Below, one piece after another: positions 43,441 through 52,255 of a stretch of DNA of 64,000 bases. The notes under the pieces are model-generated. The model did not search any database. It saw only the letters and a program-made list of their open reading frames with translations, and was not told the DNA's origin. Source of the DNA: JAYREN01 sp963663375 (GTDB taxonomy: Bacteria > Acidobacteriota > Holophagae > Holophagales > Holophagaceae); NCBI GenBank assembly GCA_963663375.1, contig OY760195.1, positions 3,100,001-3,164,000 on the forward strand, in the 5' to 3' direction. The first letter of the stretch is position 1. Every line of letters starts with the position of its first letter. A program made the translations under genes and the position numbers.

Positions 43441-44688
43441 TCAGGGCTCGATCCGCGTGCCCGTGGGCAGCACGGTTCCCTTGGGGATCACCACGATGCC
43501 GTCCTGGACCACCCAGTTGCCTTCGTCGCGCTCGGTGCCCCGGGGGAAGGGCTTGATGACCACGTTTGCCCCGATGCGCACGTTCTTGTCGAGGATCGCG
43601 CCCTCGATATGGCAGCCTGAGCCGATACCCAGGGGCACCTTCACCGTGGAGCGGTCGTAGTAGTCGGCGCCCATGACGATGCTGTCGCGAATGGTGGTGC
43701 CTGCGCCAATCTGGCTGCGCAGACCGATGATCGCGTGGGTGATCTCGGCCTTTTCGATCACGCAACCCTCGGCCAGCAGCACCTCCGTGAGCTTGCTGTC
43801 CGTCACGATGCTGCCCGGCAGGAACCGCGAGTGGGTGTAGATGGGGCTGCGGGCGTCGTAGAAGTTGAAGGGCGAATCGGGGCGGGTGAGCCGCAGATTG
43901 ACGTCGTAGAAGGAGCGGATGGTGCCGATGTCCTCCCAGTAGCCGTCGTGATCGAACCCGAAGACCGGCTGGCGGGAGATGGCGAAGGGAATCACATCGC
44001 TGCCGAAATCGTCGAAGTCCGGATGCTGCTCCAGCAAGTCGATGAGCACCTGAGTGCGGAAGGCGTAGATGCCCATGGAGCCCAGGAAGGGGCGCTCCGG
44101 GTCATCCCGGCTCATCATGCGGGCCTGGACGTCCGGCTCCGTGGGCTTCTCCACGAAATCCTGGATGCGCCCATCACTGCCCCGTTTCAGGATGCCGAAG
44201 CGGGGCGCTTCGTCCTTGGATACCGGCTGCACGGCCACGGTGATATCGGCGCCCTTCTCGACGTGGAAGGCCATCATGGCCGCGTAGTCCATGCGGTAGA
44301 GGTGGTCGCCGGCCAGGATCAGCACATGCTCGGAGCCCGCCCCAGTGATCTGCAGGAGCTGCTTGCGGATGGCATCCGCGGTGCCCATGTACCACTCGCC
44401 GCTCTCGGGCGTCTGCTCCGCGGCCAGCACCTGCACCCAGCCCGTGTGGAAGGAATCGAACTTGTAGGTGTCCGTGATGTGGCGATGCAATGAGACCGAG
44501 TTGAACTGGGTCAGCACATGCACCCGCAAGATGCCGGAGTTGATGCAGTTGCTGATGGGGATATCGATGAGGCGGTACTTGCCTGCGATGGGCACGGCCG
44601 GCTTGGCGCGCATCTTGGTGAGGGGGTAGAGCCGCGCCCCCCGCCCGCCTCCGAGGATGACGGCCAGCACATCGTTGGAAACCGGCAT
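43441..44688 (-). CDS. glgC: Glucose-1-phosphate adenylyltransferase
   Basis: A 415-residue protein with the nucleotidyltransferase motif AVILGGGRGARLYPLT and KPAVPIAGKYRLIDIPISN, substrate-site regions YMGTADAIRKQ, HVLILAGDHLYRMDY and FVEKPTEP, GYWEDIGTI, and a C-terminal left-handed beta-helix (IIGLRSQIGAGTTIRDSIVMG). It makes ADP-glucose from ATP and glucose-1-phosphate, the committed step of glycogen synthesis, and is usually allosterically regulated. GGGAGG precedes the ATG. No other glycogen gene is adjacent in this window. Confidence 0.96.
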   Translation of the reverse strand: MPVSNDVLAVILGGGRGARLYPLTKMRAKPAVPIAGKYRLIDIPISNCINSGILRVHVLTQFNSVSLHRHITDTYKFDSFHTGWVQVLAAEQTPESGEWYMGTADAIRKQLLQITGAGSEHVLILAGDHLYRMDYAAMMAFHVEKGADITVAVQPVSKDEAPRFGILKRGSDGRIQDFVEKPTEPDVQARMMSRDDPERPFLGSMGIYAFRTQVLIDLLEQHPDFDDFGSDVIPFAISRQPVFGFDHDGYWEDIGTIRSFYDVNLRLTRPDSPFNFYDARSPIYTHSRFLPGSIVTDSKLTEVLLAEGCVIEKAEITHAIIGLRSQIGAGTTIRDSIVMGADYYDRSTVKVPLGIGSGCHIEGAILDKNVRIGANVVIKPFPRGTERDEGNWVVQDGIVVIPKGTVLPTGTRIEP

Positions 44689-44773
44689 ACACTTCCTCCC
44701 TGCCTCTGGAGCGGCCCCCTTGGGAACCGCGTGTTAATGGCGGACTCCCAAGATGTTAGCCACAGGGTCGGGG

Positions 44774-45145
44774 TTAGCCCAGGCCCAGTTCTTCCAGCCG
44801 ATCCTCGTCGATCCCCAGATGGTGGGCAACCTCGTGCAGCAGGGTGAGGGCCACCTCCCGCCGCAGTTCTTCGGGGTCGGGGAAGTCCTCCAGCAGGGGG
44901 CCGCGGTACAGGATGATGCGGTCCGGCAGGTCGCTGTGATCGAAGGCCCGCTCGGTGAGGGGGGTGCCCGTGTAGAGCCCGTAGAGTCCCTCGTCCTCAG
45001 GGATCTCCATGGAGGCCAGAAGCTCGGAACTGGGCCAGTCCTCCACGAGGATCTCCACATTCTCGAGATGGGGCCGGAACTCCGCCGGGATCAGCTTCAG
45101 CGCCTCCCGCACCTGCAACTGGAACTGGGACTTGGACAACCACAT
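44774..45145 (-). CDS. Small zincin-like metallopeptidase
   Basis: A 123-residue protein with HEVAHHLGIDEDRLEELG, the HExxH...D/E motif of the zincin-like MTRS/DUF1025 family (about residues 104-122), and a conserved DRIILYRGPLLE strand. Members are small cytoplasmic proteins with putative metalloprotease activity; targets are not known. A 12-base perfect palindrome (CCTTCATGAAGG) sits about 17 bp upstream of the start. Confidence 0.85.
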   Translation of the reverse strand: MWLSKSQFQLQVREALKLIPAEFRPHLENVEILVEDWPSSELLASMEIPEDEGLYGLYTGTPLTERAFDHSDLPDRIILYRGPLLEDFPDPEELRREVALTLLHEVAHHLGIDEDRLEELGLG

Positions 45146-45256
45146 GGGTTCATTCTGGGGCCTTCATGAAGGAAGGCTCATCAGGAAATGCCCCGGTGCA
45201 TTGCCGATTGCATATCGCCCAGATTGTCTTATTTTTCTAGGGTCCGGAGGCGTCCG

Positions 45257-45472
45257 ATGGCCTATCTGTATGAACGCAGGAACCAATGGAGTCGGATCGT
45301 CGGTCTGGAGCGTCGGGGAGCCCCCCTGCGGACCCTGATGGGCCGTCCCCTCCCGGACCCTACCCATCTGGCGGATGAGGACTTCCAGGATCAACTGGCC
45401 CAGGAAGGGATGACCGGGCACGAGTCCCGATCACCCCTTCCCTGGCGACCCCGGAACAGCAATAAGCCCTAG
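45257..45472 (+). CDS. Small basic hypothetical protein
   Basis: A 71-residue protein beginning MAYLYERRNQWSRIVGLERR. The case for it is a perfect GGAGG six bases before the ATG and an intergenic position; there is no family match that I recognise. Its stop overlaps the nrdJ stop codon by three to four bases in a convergent arrangement. Rich in Arg, Pro and Leu, no membrane segment. Confidence 0.5.
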   Translation: MAYLYERRNQWSRIVGLERRGAPLRTLMGRPLPDPTHLADEDFQDQLAQEGMTGHESRSPLPWRPRNSNKP

Positions 45473-48400
45473 GAACACCCCGTGGTGGCACCGCAGGTCT
45501 GACACTTGAGGCAGGCGCCGTTGCGGACCAGGGTGAGGTGGCCGCATTCGGGACAGGGATCGCCGGTGTAGCCCTTTTCCCGGGCCGCCTTGTAGGCGGA
45601 GGCGCCGGGTTTGGCCTGAGCATGGGCGTGGACAGCCATGGGCTCGGGCACGAGCACTGGCTGGCTCTCGGCACCGGCGGCGGTGGTCTCGGGGAAGAGG
45701 GGGGTCATGCCCCCATTGGCCCCGGAACCATTGGTGCCATGGGCCTGGCTCTCGGGCTTGAGGCCGCCCGCCAACTGCATCAGCTGTTCCGGCTCCACCT
45801 GGGCCAGCTCGAAGCGCCCCAGGTAGCTGATGGCCAGCTCCCGGAACACGAAATCGATGAGGCTGGTGCTGAACTTCACCGTGTCGCTGCCCTGGATCAT
45901 GCCGTTGGGTTCGAAGCGGGTGAAGAGGAAGGCATCGCAGAACTCTTCCAGAGGCACGCCATGCTGCAGGCCCATGGAGACAGCAATGGCGAAGCAGTTG
46001 AGCACGGCCCGGAAGGCGGCGCCTTCCTTGTGGATGTCCAGGAAGATCTCGCCGAGGGTGCCGTCCTCGTACTCGCCCGTGCGCAGGTAGAGCTTGGTGC
46101 CGCCCACCGTGGCCGCCTGGGTGTAGCCGCCGCGCCGATTGGGCAGCTTGCGGCGGTAGGTGCGCACCACCTGCTGAGCCATGGCCTGGGCCACCACCTG
46201 GACCTTCTCGCTCTTGGGGGCCTCGTCGTCCACCAGGGTTTCCAGGCCGTCCAGCAGGTCCAGGTTGGTGGCCAGGGGCTGGCTCATCTTGGAACCATCG
46301 CGGTAGAGCGCCACGGCCTTGATCATCCGCTTCCAGCTCTGCTCGTAGATCTCGCCCACCTGGCCCACGGTGTATTCCGCCGGCAGGTTGATGGTCTTGC
46401 TGATGGCGCCGGACAAGAAGGGCTGAGCGGCGCCCATCATGCGGATGTGGCCCATGGGGGCGATGTAGCGCTGGCCCTTGCGCCCGCACTTGTTGGCGCA
46501 GTCGAAGATGGGGATGTGTTCGGCCTTGAGGTGGGGCGCGCCCTCCACGGTCATGGAACCCGCCAGGGCATCCATGAAGATGGCCGTGGCCTCTTCACCG
46601 CAGGCGACCTTGAGCTTCTCCACGGGCACCACGAAACTGGGGTCGAAGGCCGTGGGGAGCTTTTCTTCCCAGCCCTTGATCTCCGCTTCACTGAAGCCTT
46701 TGGCCAGCAGCTCCTTGCGGGTCAGGCCGGGGGTTTCATCGGTGATCTGCAGCCAGCCCACGATGTAGCGCTCGATGTCCTGGATCTGCTTGGAGTCGTA
46801 GCCCAGGCGCATCATGGCCTCAGGGATTGCGCCGTTCACCAGCTTGAAGTAGCCGCCGCCGGCGAGTTTCTTGAACTTCACCAGGGCGAAATCCGGTTCG
46901 ATGCCGGTGGTGTCACAGTCCATCAGCAGGCCGATGGTGCCCGTGGGCGCCAGCACCGAGACCTGCGCGTTGCGGAAACCGTGCTGCTCGCCCAGGGTCA
47001 GGGCGCGATCCCAGCTCTCTCGGGAGGCCTCCACCAGGGACTTGGGAATGCCGTCGCCCTTGAGGCCGTGAGGGGTGATGGAGAGTCCTTCGTACTCGGC
47101 GGCGGGGGCGTTATAGGCGGCGCGGCGGTGATTGCGGATGACCCGCAGCATGTGGTTCTTGTTGGGCTCGTAGCCGGGGAAGGTGCCCAGCTGGCCCGCC
47201 ATTTCCGCGCTGGCGGCATAGGCATCGCCCGTGAGGATGGCCGTGAGGGCGGCGCACCACTGGGTGCCGAGTTCGCTGTCGTAGGGGATGCCCAGGCGCA
47301 TGAGCATGGCGCCCAGGTTGGCGTAGCCCAGGCCCAGGGTGCGGTATTCGTAGCTGAGCTTGGCGATGGCCTCGCTGGGGAACTGGGCCATGAGCACCGA
47401 GATCTCTAGCACGATGGTCCAGAGACGGATGGCGTGGCGATAGCCTTCCAGATCGAAGCCGCCATCGGCGGTGAGGAAGGCGCAGAGGTTCAGGGAGGCC
47501 AGGTTGCAGGCCGTGTCATCCAGGAACATGTACTCGGAGCAGGGGTTGGAGGCGTTGATGCGCCCGGCCTGGGGGCAGGTGTGCCAATCGTTGATGGTGG
47601 TGTCGAACTGGATGCCGGGGTCCGCGCAGGCCCAGGCCGCGTGGTTCACCTTGGCCCAGAGATCCTTGGCCCGGAGGTTCTTGATGACCTTGCCATCCAC
47701 CCGCCGCGTGAGTTGCCAGTCACTGTCCCGTTCCAGGGCGCGCATGAAGGCATCGGGCACCCGCACCGAGTTGTTGGAGTTCTGGCCGCCCACGGTGGCA
47801 TAGCCTTCGCCGTCCCAGGTGGTGTCGAACTGCTTGAGGTTGCGCGCGAAGTCGCCCTGCTCCAGGCGCCCGATGCACTGGGCGATGAAGGCGGTGGGCA
47901 CGCCCTCCTTCTTGGCTCGGGCAAGGGCCATCCGCAGCTTGTCGTTGCGCAGGGGATTCGCATCCCGGGTAGTGCTGGTCTCCACGGCCTCGCACATGGC
48001 GTTCCAGTGCTTGCCCAGCAGGATGGAGCCCGCGGCCATCATGGCCACCTTGCGCTCCTCGCCTACCTTCCAATCCACGAAGGCCTCGATGTCGGGGTGA
48101 TCCAGATCCAGGGTCACCATCTTGGCGGCGCGGCGGGTGGTGCCGCCGGACTTGATGGCGCCCGCGGCCCGATCGCCCACCGCCAGGAAGCTCATCAGGC
48201 CCGAGCTGCGGCCGCCGCCGGAGAGGGGTTCTTCGCTGCCGCGGATGCGGGAGAAGTTGCTGCCCGTGCCCGAGCCGTACTTGAAGATGCGGGCCTCGCG
48301 CATCCAGAGATCCATGATGCCGCCGGGATTCACCAGGTCGTCGCTGACGCTCTGGATGAAGCAGGCGTGGGGCTGGGGTCGCTCGTAGGCGCTGGTGGAC

Positions 48401-48864
48401 TTCTCCACCTCGCCGGTTCTGGGATCCACGAAGAAGTGGCCCTGGGATGGCCCGGAGATGCCGTAGGCGAAGTGCAGGCCCGTGTTGAACCACTGAGGGC
48501 TGTTGGGGGCGCACATCTGGTGCGCGAGCATGCAGCTCAGTTCGTCGTAGAAGGCCTGGGCGTCCTCGGCGGTGTCGAAGTAGCCATGAGTTTCGCCCCA
48601 GTGCCGCCAGCAGCCCGCCAGCCGATGGAAGACCTGCCGGGAGTCCTTTTCCCCGCCGCCGCTGGCATCGATGCCCTTCCGCCGGAAGTACTTCTGGGCC
48701 AGGATGTCCACCGCCACCTGGGACCAGCTCTCCGGCACCAGCACGTCCTTGGCCTCGAAGACCACCGTGCCATCCAGCTTGGTGATGCGACTGGTGCGGG
48801 GGACGAAGGTGATGCCGTCCAGGGCATTCTGGCCAACCTTGGTGAAGTGGCGGGAAATCTTCAT
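45469..48864 (-). CDS. nrdJ: Adenosylcobalamin-dependent (class II) ribonucleoside-diphosphate reductase
   Basis: A 1131-residue enzyme. Signatures include GSGTGSNFSRIRGSEE, NPCSEYMFLDDTACNLASLN with the catalytic Cys, VLAPTGTIGLLMDCDTTGIEP, and a C-terminal zinc-ribbon CPECGHLTLVRNGACLKCQTCG. It reduces ribonucleotides to deoxyribonucleotides using B12 and works with or without oxygen. The start at 48864 has GGAG six bases upstream; the 15-codon longer frame is rejected. Upstream are tandem NrdR-like boxes overlapping the promoter. I looked for, but did not find, a cobalamin riboswitch. Confidence 0.96.
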   Translation of the reverse strand: MKISRHFTKVGQNALDGITFVPRTSRITKLDGTVVFEAKDVLVPESWSQVAVDILAQKYFRRKGIDASGGGEKDSRQVFHRLAGCWRHWGETHGYFDTAEDAQAFYDELSCMLAHQMCAPNSPQWFNTGLHFAYGISGPSQGHFFVDPRTGEVEKSTSAYERPQPHACFIQSVSDDLVNPGGIMDLWMREARIFKYGSGTGSNFSRIRGSEEPLSGGGRSSGLMSFLAVGDRAAGAIKSGGTTRRAAKMVTLDLDHPDIEAFVDWKVGEERKVAMMAAGSILLGKHWNAMCEAVETSTTRDANPLRNDKLRMALARAKKEGVPTAFIAQCIGRLEQGDFARNLKQFDTTWDGEGYATVGGQNSNNSVRVPDAFMRALERDSDWQLTRRVDGKVIKNLRAKDLWAKVNHAAWACADPGIQFDTTINDWHTCPQAGRINASNPCSEYMFLDDTACNLASLNLCAFLTADGGFDLEGYRHAIRLWTIVLEISVLMAQFPSEAIAKLSYEYRTLGLGYANLGAMLMRLGIPYDSELGTQWCAALTAILTGDAYAASAEMAGQLGTFPGYEPNKNHMLRVIRNHRRAAYNAPAAEYEGLSITPHGLKGDGIPKSLVEASRESWDRALTLGEQHGFRNAQVSVLAPTGTIGLLMDCDTTGIEPDFALVKFKKLAGGGYFKLVNGAIPEAMMRLGYDSKQIQDIERYIVGWLQITDETPGLTRKELLAKGFSEAEIKGWEEKLPTAFDPSFVVPVEKLKVACGEEATAIFMDALAGSMTVEGAPHLKAEHIPIFDCANKCGRKGQRYIAPMGHIRMMGAAQPFLSGAISKTINLPAEYTVGQVGEIYEQSWKRMIKAVALYRDGSKMSQPLATNLDLLDGLETLVDDEAPKSEKVQVVAQAMAQQVVRTYRRKLPNRRGGYTQAATVGGTKLYLRTGEYEDGTLGEIFLDIHKEGAAFRAVLNCFAIAVSMGLQHGVPLEEFCDAFLFTRFEPNGMIQGSDTVKFSTSLIDFVFRELAISYLGRFELAQVEPEQLMQLAGGLKPESQAHGTNGSGANGGMTPLFPETTAAGAESQPVLVPEPMAVHAHAQAKPGASAYKAAREKGYTGDPCPECGHLTLVRNGACLKCQTCGATTGCS

Positions 48865-48971
48865 GGGGGCTCCGGGGACGACAAATGCAAGGCATGGGCT
48901 TGGACCCACACCTTGAAAATCATGGATTTCGAGAAAGCCTTGGGCCTCTGGTTCCGAGGCAATGGGGCAAA

Positions 48972-49025
48972 CCGCAAGCGATTGTGTCGGATGAAAAGAA
49001 TCACCCCAAGATGTAGTGGCGTCAA
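48972..49025 (-). promoter_or_regulatory. nrdJ promoter with tandem NrdR-like boxes
   Basis: On the minus strand: TTGACG (49025-49020), 17-base spacer, GATTCT (49002-48997). Box 1 (CCCCAAGATGTAGTGG on plus, 49004-49019) fills the spacer. Box 2 (CCGCAAGCGATTGTGT, 48972-48987) starts 32 bp away, just around the start site. Both are imperfect palindromes resembling the NrdR consensus, and the 32-bp spacing (three helical turns) is the known arrangement. Box 2 is the weaker match. Confidence 0.7.
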
Positions 49026-49120
49026 GAGGCCGGAGCCCCGTTTTTTTTGCCCACCGGCCAAGACACTGGGAATGCGTGGCTTATTCTGTGTCAAGGCCCG
49101 GATCTGCTACGCTGATTACA

Positions 49121-49213
49121 AGCCGGGCCCCATGCATCGGCCCCCGTCGAACCTGGTCAGGTCGGAAGAAGCAGCCATAAGACGAAGGGCCGAGTGCCGT
49201 GGTAAGCCCGGCC
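49121..49213 (+). ncRNA. ffs: Signal recognition particle RNA (4.5S, small bacterial type)
   Basis: The conserved domain IV is readable as GGTCAGGTCGGAAGAAGCAGCC in two parts (GGTCAGGTC, GGAA loop, GAAGCAGCC), and the ends pair as GCCGGGC (49122-49128) with GCCCGGC (49206-49212). This is the RNA that binds Ffh and targets nascent membrane proteins to FtsY. A putative extended -10, TGCTACGCT, lies at about 49105-49113. The apical stem next to the GGAA loop is one pair shorter than in E. coli. Confidence 0.93.
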
Positions 49214-49469
49214 CTCCTTTTGCACCGAGCGCCGCAGGCGCGGGGCGGAGGCTGCAGTGCAGCCTTCGCCAGCAAAAGGAATCTCCGCAGTCTGCCAAGC
49301 CGCAACGCGGATTGGCAGACTCAGGAGATCGTTTGTGGGAGCCGCGCGCCTAGTCTGCCGTGGGCCGCTGTTGCCAGCAGATCAGGCTGCAGCTTTGCCC
49401 ACGCGCAACAGGGCCGAGTTCCTCAAACCCGGCCCCGTCCTGCTTTTCGAGCTTCCCTCTCGGTGGTGC
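49214..49469. other. Structured intergenic segment after ffs
   Basis: No gene. It holds inverted repeats: GGCTGCAGTGCAGCC near 49251-49265, and AGTCTGCCAA/TTGGCAGACT around 49289-49321 with inner CCGC/GCGG pairing. These could be ffs read-through terminators or part of a further RNA; I cannot assign one. Confidence 0.45.
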
Positions 49470-50027
49470 TCAGTTCGTCGTAACCTTGATATCCACGGGG
49501 TTCCTGAAGGTGTCGTAGAGCGGCGAGGTGCGCAGCACCCGGTCGTGGAGCTCCTTCACCTGCTGGGTGTTGCCGTTGCAGGTCAGGTTCACCTTCACGC
49601 GGATCTGGGACAGTCCTGGACGAACGTTCTTGTCCAGTTCCAGGAAGCCCCGGAGATCCGAATCTGTCTCCATGTCGAAGCTGAGGCTCGTGATGTCGAT
49701 CCCCATGCTCGCGGCGGTGTAGGCGTAGGTGACGCTCATGCAGGAGCTCAGGGCGTGCAGCGCGGCCTCGCCCGCGTTCGGCGCCAGATCTGTTCCCAGC
49801 AGCGCGGCGGGCTCATCGCCTTCGAGGAACATGGGCGTCTGGCGTCGGAATTCCTGGCCCGCGCCGTAGAGGGAGTCGAAGGTGCTCTGGGAATGGGCCC
49901 GGTTGATCCAGTTGGCCTTGGAGCGGAAGGTGAATTTGGCGAGGGCCGGATTGGCCTTCACCTCCGTGATGGTGGAAAGGAGATCCTCCACGTTCACGCC
50001 GTTGTGGATGGTGGCGACTTTGCTCAT
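49470..50027 (-). CDS. OsmC-family protein
   Basis: A 185-residue OsmC/Ohr-fold protein. The family pattern PNAGEAALHALSSCMSVTYAYTAASMGI carries one of the active-site cysteines; the second expected Cys is less clear (a Cys occurs in VNLTCNG). Relatives are peroxiredoxin-like enzymes reducing organic hydroperoxides. AAGGAGG precedes the ATG at 50027. It is divergent from the desaturase gene, a plausible functional link since lipid peroxides are Ohr/OsmC substrates. Confidence 0.88.
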   Translation of the reverse strand: MSKVATIHNGVNVEDLLSTITEVKANPALAKFTFRSKANWINRAHSQSTFDSLYGAGQEFRRQTPMFLEGDEPAALLGTDLAPNAGEAALHALSSCMSVTYAYTAASMGIDITSLSFDMETDSDLRGFLELDKNVRPGLSQIRVKVNLTCNGNTQQVKELHDRVLRTSPLYDTFRNPVDIKVTTN

Positions 50028-50282
50028 GAATCCTCCTTGGATTGGCCTCCTGTCACCGAACGGGGGACAGCGGGGCCGTGCCCCCCATCGGAAGGGCAGA
50101 ACAGGACTGGGACATGGGCCCCCCGCGCGCCCCGGGGCCCCACTTCAAGAGGAAGGAAGTATAGGGCGCACCGGATCTGCGACAAGATCGCAAAATTTAA
50201 ACCAGTCCGACAAACGTACGCCGCACTGGAACATCCAAGGACAAGGCCGTCGGGATGTCCCCGAAACGCCGGGGAGATCGGA

Positions 50283-51371
50283 ATGTCGGACGCGCGGCGC
50301 TGGAATATTTTGAACACGCCCTTCCTCATCGGCACCCTGGTGCTGGCTGCGGTGCTGGTGCCGATCCAGGTGGTGCGCAGTCATGCTCTGGTTTTCGAGC
50401 TGGCGGTCTCCCTGGGCATGTTCTATTTCATCGGCATCTCGGTGACGGCGGGCTACCACCGCCTCTTCAGCCATCGCACCTACCGGGCCCATTGGCTGCT
50501 GCGCTTCCTGCTGCTGTGCTTCGGGGCGGCCGCCTTCCAGAACTCGGCGCTGCGCTGGGCCAGTGATCACCGCCTGCATCATCGCTACGTGGATACGGAG
50601 CGCGACCCCTACAGCATCAAGAAGGGCTTCTGGCACGCCCACTGGATCTGGGTGATGGAGAGCAAGTCACATCCCCTGCAGGGTGTGGCGGACCTGGAGG
50701 CCGATCCCCTGGTGCGGTGGCAGGACCGCCACTATTTCCTGATCGGCGCCATCGTGGCCCTCATCCCGGCGGGAATCGGTCTGGCCACGGGCAATTTCTG
50801 GGGCCACGTGATCATGGGCATCCTGCTGCGCATCGTACTCACCCACCACACGACCTTCCTCATCAACAGCGCCGCCCATGTATTCGGCACCCGTCCCTAC
50901 ACCGACACGAACACCGCCCGGGACAACGGGCTTCTCGCGCCCTTCACCTTCGGCGAGGGCTATCACAACTTCCATCACATGTGGCCCGGCGACTACCGCA
51001 ACGGCATCCGCTGGTACCAGTTCGACTCCACGAAGTGGCTCCTGATGGGGCTCTCCTGGATCGGCCTGGCCGACAAGCTCCGCACGGTTCCGGAAACGGT
51101 GATCCAGCGGGCCAAGCTGGTCATGGAAGAAAAGCGCCTGGCCGCGCGGCTCGCCAAGGCCCATCCCACCCTGGCGGAAGAATTGGGGACGCGGCTTACC
51201 GCCGCCCGCCTCCGCATGGACCGGGCTCTCGCGGCGCTCCAGGAGCAGCGTGAGGCCATGCGCACCCACCGCCAGGAATGGAAGATGGCCATGCTCACTC
51301 GCCGCGCCGAAGTCCAGGTGGCCTGGGCCGAATGGAAGGCCGCCCGATTCCTGGTGCGCAAACTCGCCTGA
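50283..51371 (+). CDS. Acyl-CoA/fatty acid desaturase with C-terminal coiled coil
   Basis: A 362-residue protein with four transmembrane helices and the three His boxes of Stearoyl-CoA (delta-9) desaturases: HRLFSH (about residue 59), HRLHH (about 98) and HNFHH (about 228), plus NSAAH. It inserts a double bond into acyl chains using a di-iron centre and oxygen. The last 75 residues form an unusual Arg/Ala/Glu-rich coiled coil (RLTAARLRMDRALAALQEQR) not needed in the family core. GGGGAG precedes the ATG. Confidence 0.92.
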   Translation: MSDARRWNILNTPFLIGTLVLAAVLVPIQVVRSHALVFELAVSLGMFYFIGISVTAGYHRLFSHRTYRAHWLLRFLLLCFGAAAFQNSALRWASDHRLHHRYVDTERDPYSIKKGFWHAHWIWVMESKSHPLQGVADLEADPLVRWQDRHYFLIGAIVALIPAGIGLATGNFWGHVIMGILLRIVLTHHTTFLINSAAHVFGTRPYTDTNTARDNGLLAPFTFGEGYHNFHHMWPGDYRNGIRWYQFDSTKWLLMGLSWIGLADKLRTVPETVIQRAKLVMEEKRLAARLAKAHPTLAEELGTRLTAARLRMDRALAALQEQREAMRTHRQEWKMAMLTRRAEVQVAWAEWKAARFLVRKLA

Positions 51372-51421
51372 CGATTGATCTCCATCAAGGAAATTTTGGG
51401 CTATCCACCCAGAATGGGGCC

Positions 51422-52201
51422 ATGGCCACTGGCGCGATTTCCAAGCCCCTCTCCCTGATGCCCCGCGAACACGGGGCTTACGCCCAACTGGGCATCTCCC
51501 TGGCGATGGCGCTCGCCCTCGTGCCCGGCAATCTGCGGGCCTGGGGTCAGGCGCTGGCCACGGTGCTCGTGTTCCTCGCCAGTGAGCCAATGCTGGTGCT
51601 GCTGGGGCGCCGGGGGGAAGAACCGAAAAGAACCAGCGCCATGCCTGCCCGGCGTCGATTGGGGATTTGTCTGCTGCTCCTGGTGCCGCTGCTGCTCTGG
51701 GTCTGGGGCGGGAGTCCTTTGCGCCAAGCCCTGTCCCTCTTCCCGGCCTTGGGCTTTGGTGCCGGGCTCCTGGGGCTCTTCCTCGCCAAGCGGGAGCACA
51801 GCATTTCGGGTGAGTTGCTGGCGGCTGCGGCCTTTTCCTTTGCGAGCCTTCCGGTGCTGGTGGTCGGAGGCATGGATCCCTTCCGGGCCCTGCTGCCGGC
51901 CCTCGGACTGGCGGCCCTGAACGGCCTGGGAACCGTGCTGGTGCGGAGCTTCCTCGCCTCCCTTAAGAGGGCGGCGGGATGGCCGCGCCTGCTGCCGGTC
52001 CTGCTGGGTTTGATTTTGACTGTTGGCGTTGGGGTCGTGTCCCATTCCTGGCCGTTGGCATTGGCACCGCTGCCCCTCACGGTCGTGGCGGTCTGGGCAT
52101 GGCTGGCGCCCCCCAGGGCCGTTCAGCTCCGGCGGGTGGGGTGGCTCCTGACGCTGGCCACGGCCCTCGGCGCCCTCGGATTGGTGCTGGCTCGAGGCTG
52201 A
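51422..52201 (+). CDS. YwiC-like membrane protein
   Basis: A 259-residue very hydrophobic protein with about seven to eight transmembrane segments. The start MPREHGAYAQLGISLAMAL matches the PREHGAW-type motif of the YwiC family. Members are of unknown function; in some genomes they neighbour membrane or quinone genes. It begins 50 bp after the desaturase and could be cotranscribed with it. Confidence 0.8.
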   Translation: MATGAISKPLSLMPREHGAYAQLGISLAMALALVPGNLRAWGQALATVLVFLASEPMLVLLGRRGEEPKRTSAMPARRRLGICLLLLVPLLLWVWGGSPLRQALSLFPALGFGAGLLGLFLAKREHSISGELLAAAAFSFASLPVLVVGGMDPFRALLPALGLAALNGLGTVLVRSFLASLKRAAGWPRLLPVLLGLILTVGVGVVSHSWPLALAPLPLTVVAVWAWLAPPRAVQLRRVGWLLTLATALGALGLVLARG

Positions 52202-52255
52202 GGCGAGCCTGGGCACGGGCCCTCGCGTAGAATGCTCCTATCGTCCGGAGTCCCC

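Noticed and set aside
48865..49120. Cobalamin riboswitch upstream of nrdJ
   Set aside because: I looked for the B12-box and surrounding conserved elements and did not see them; NrdR-like boxes explain the region better.
45538..49353. Two long plus-strand frames opposite nrdJ
   Set aside because: They shadow the codons of nrdJ, and the second runs through the NrdR boxes and the 4.5S RNA.
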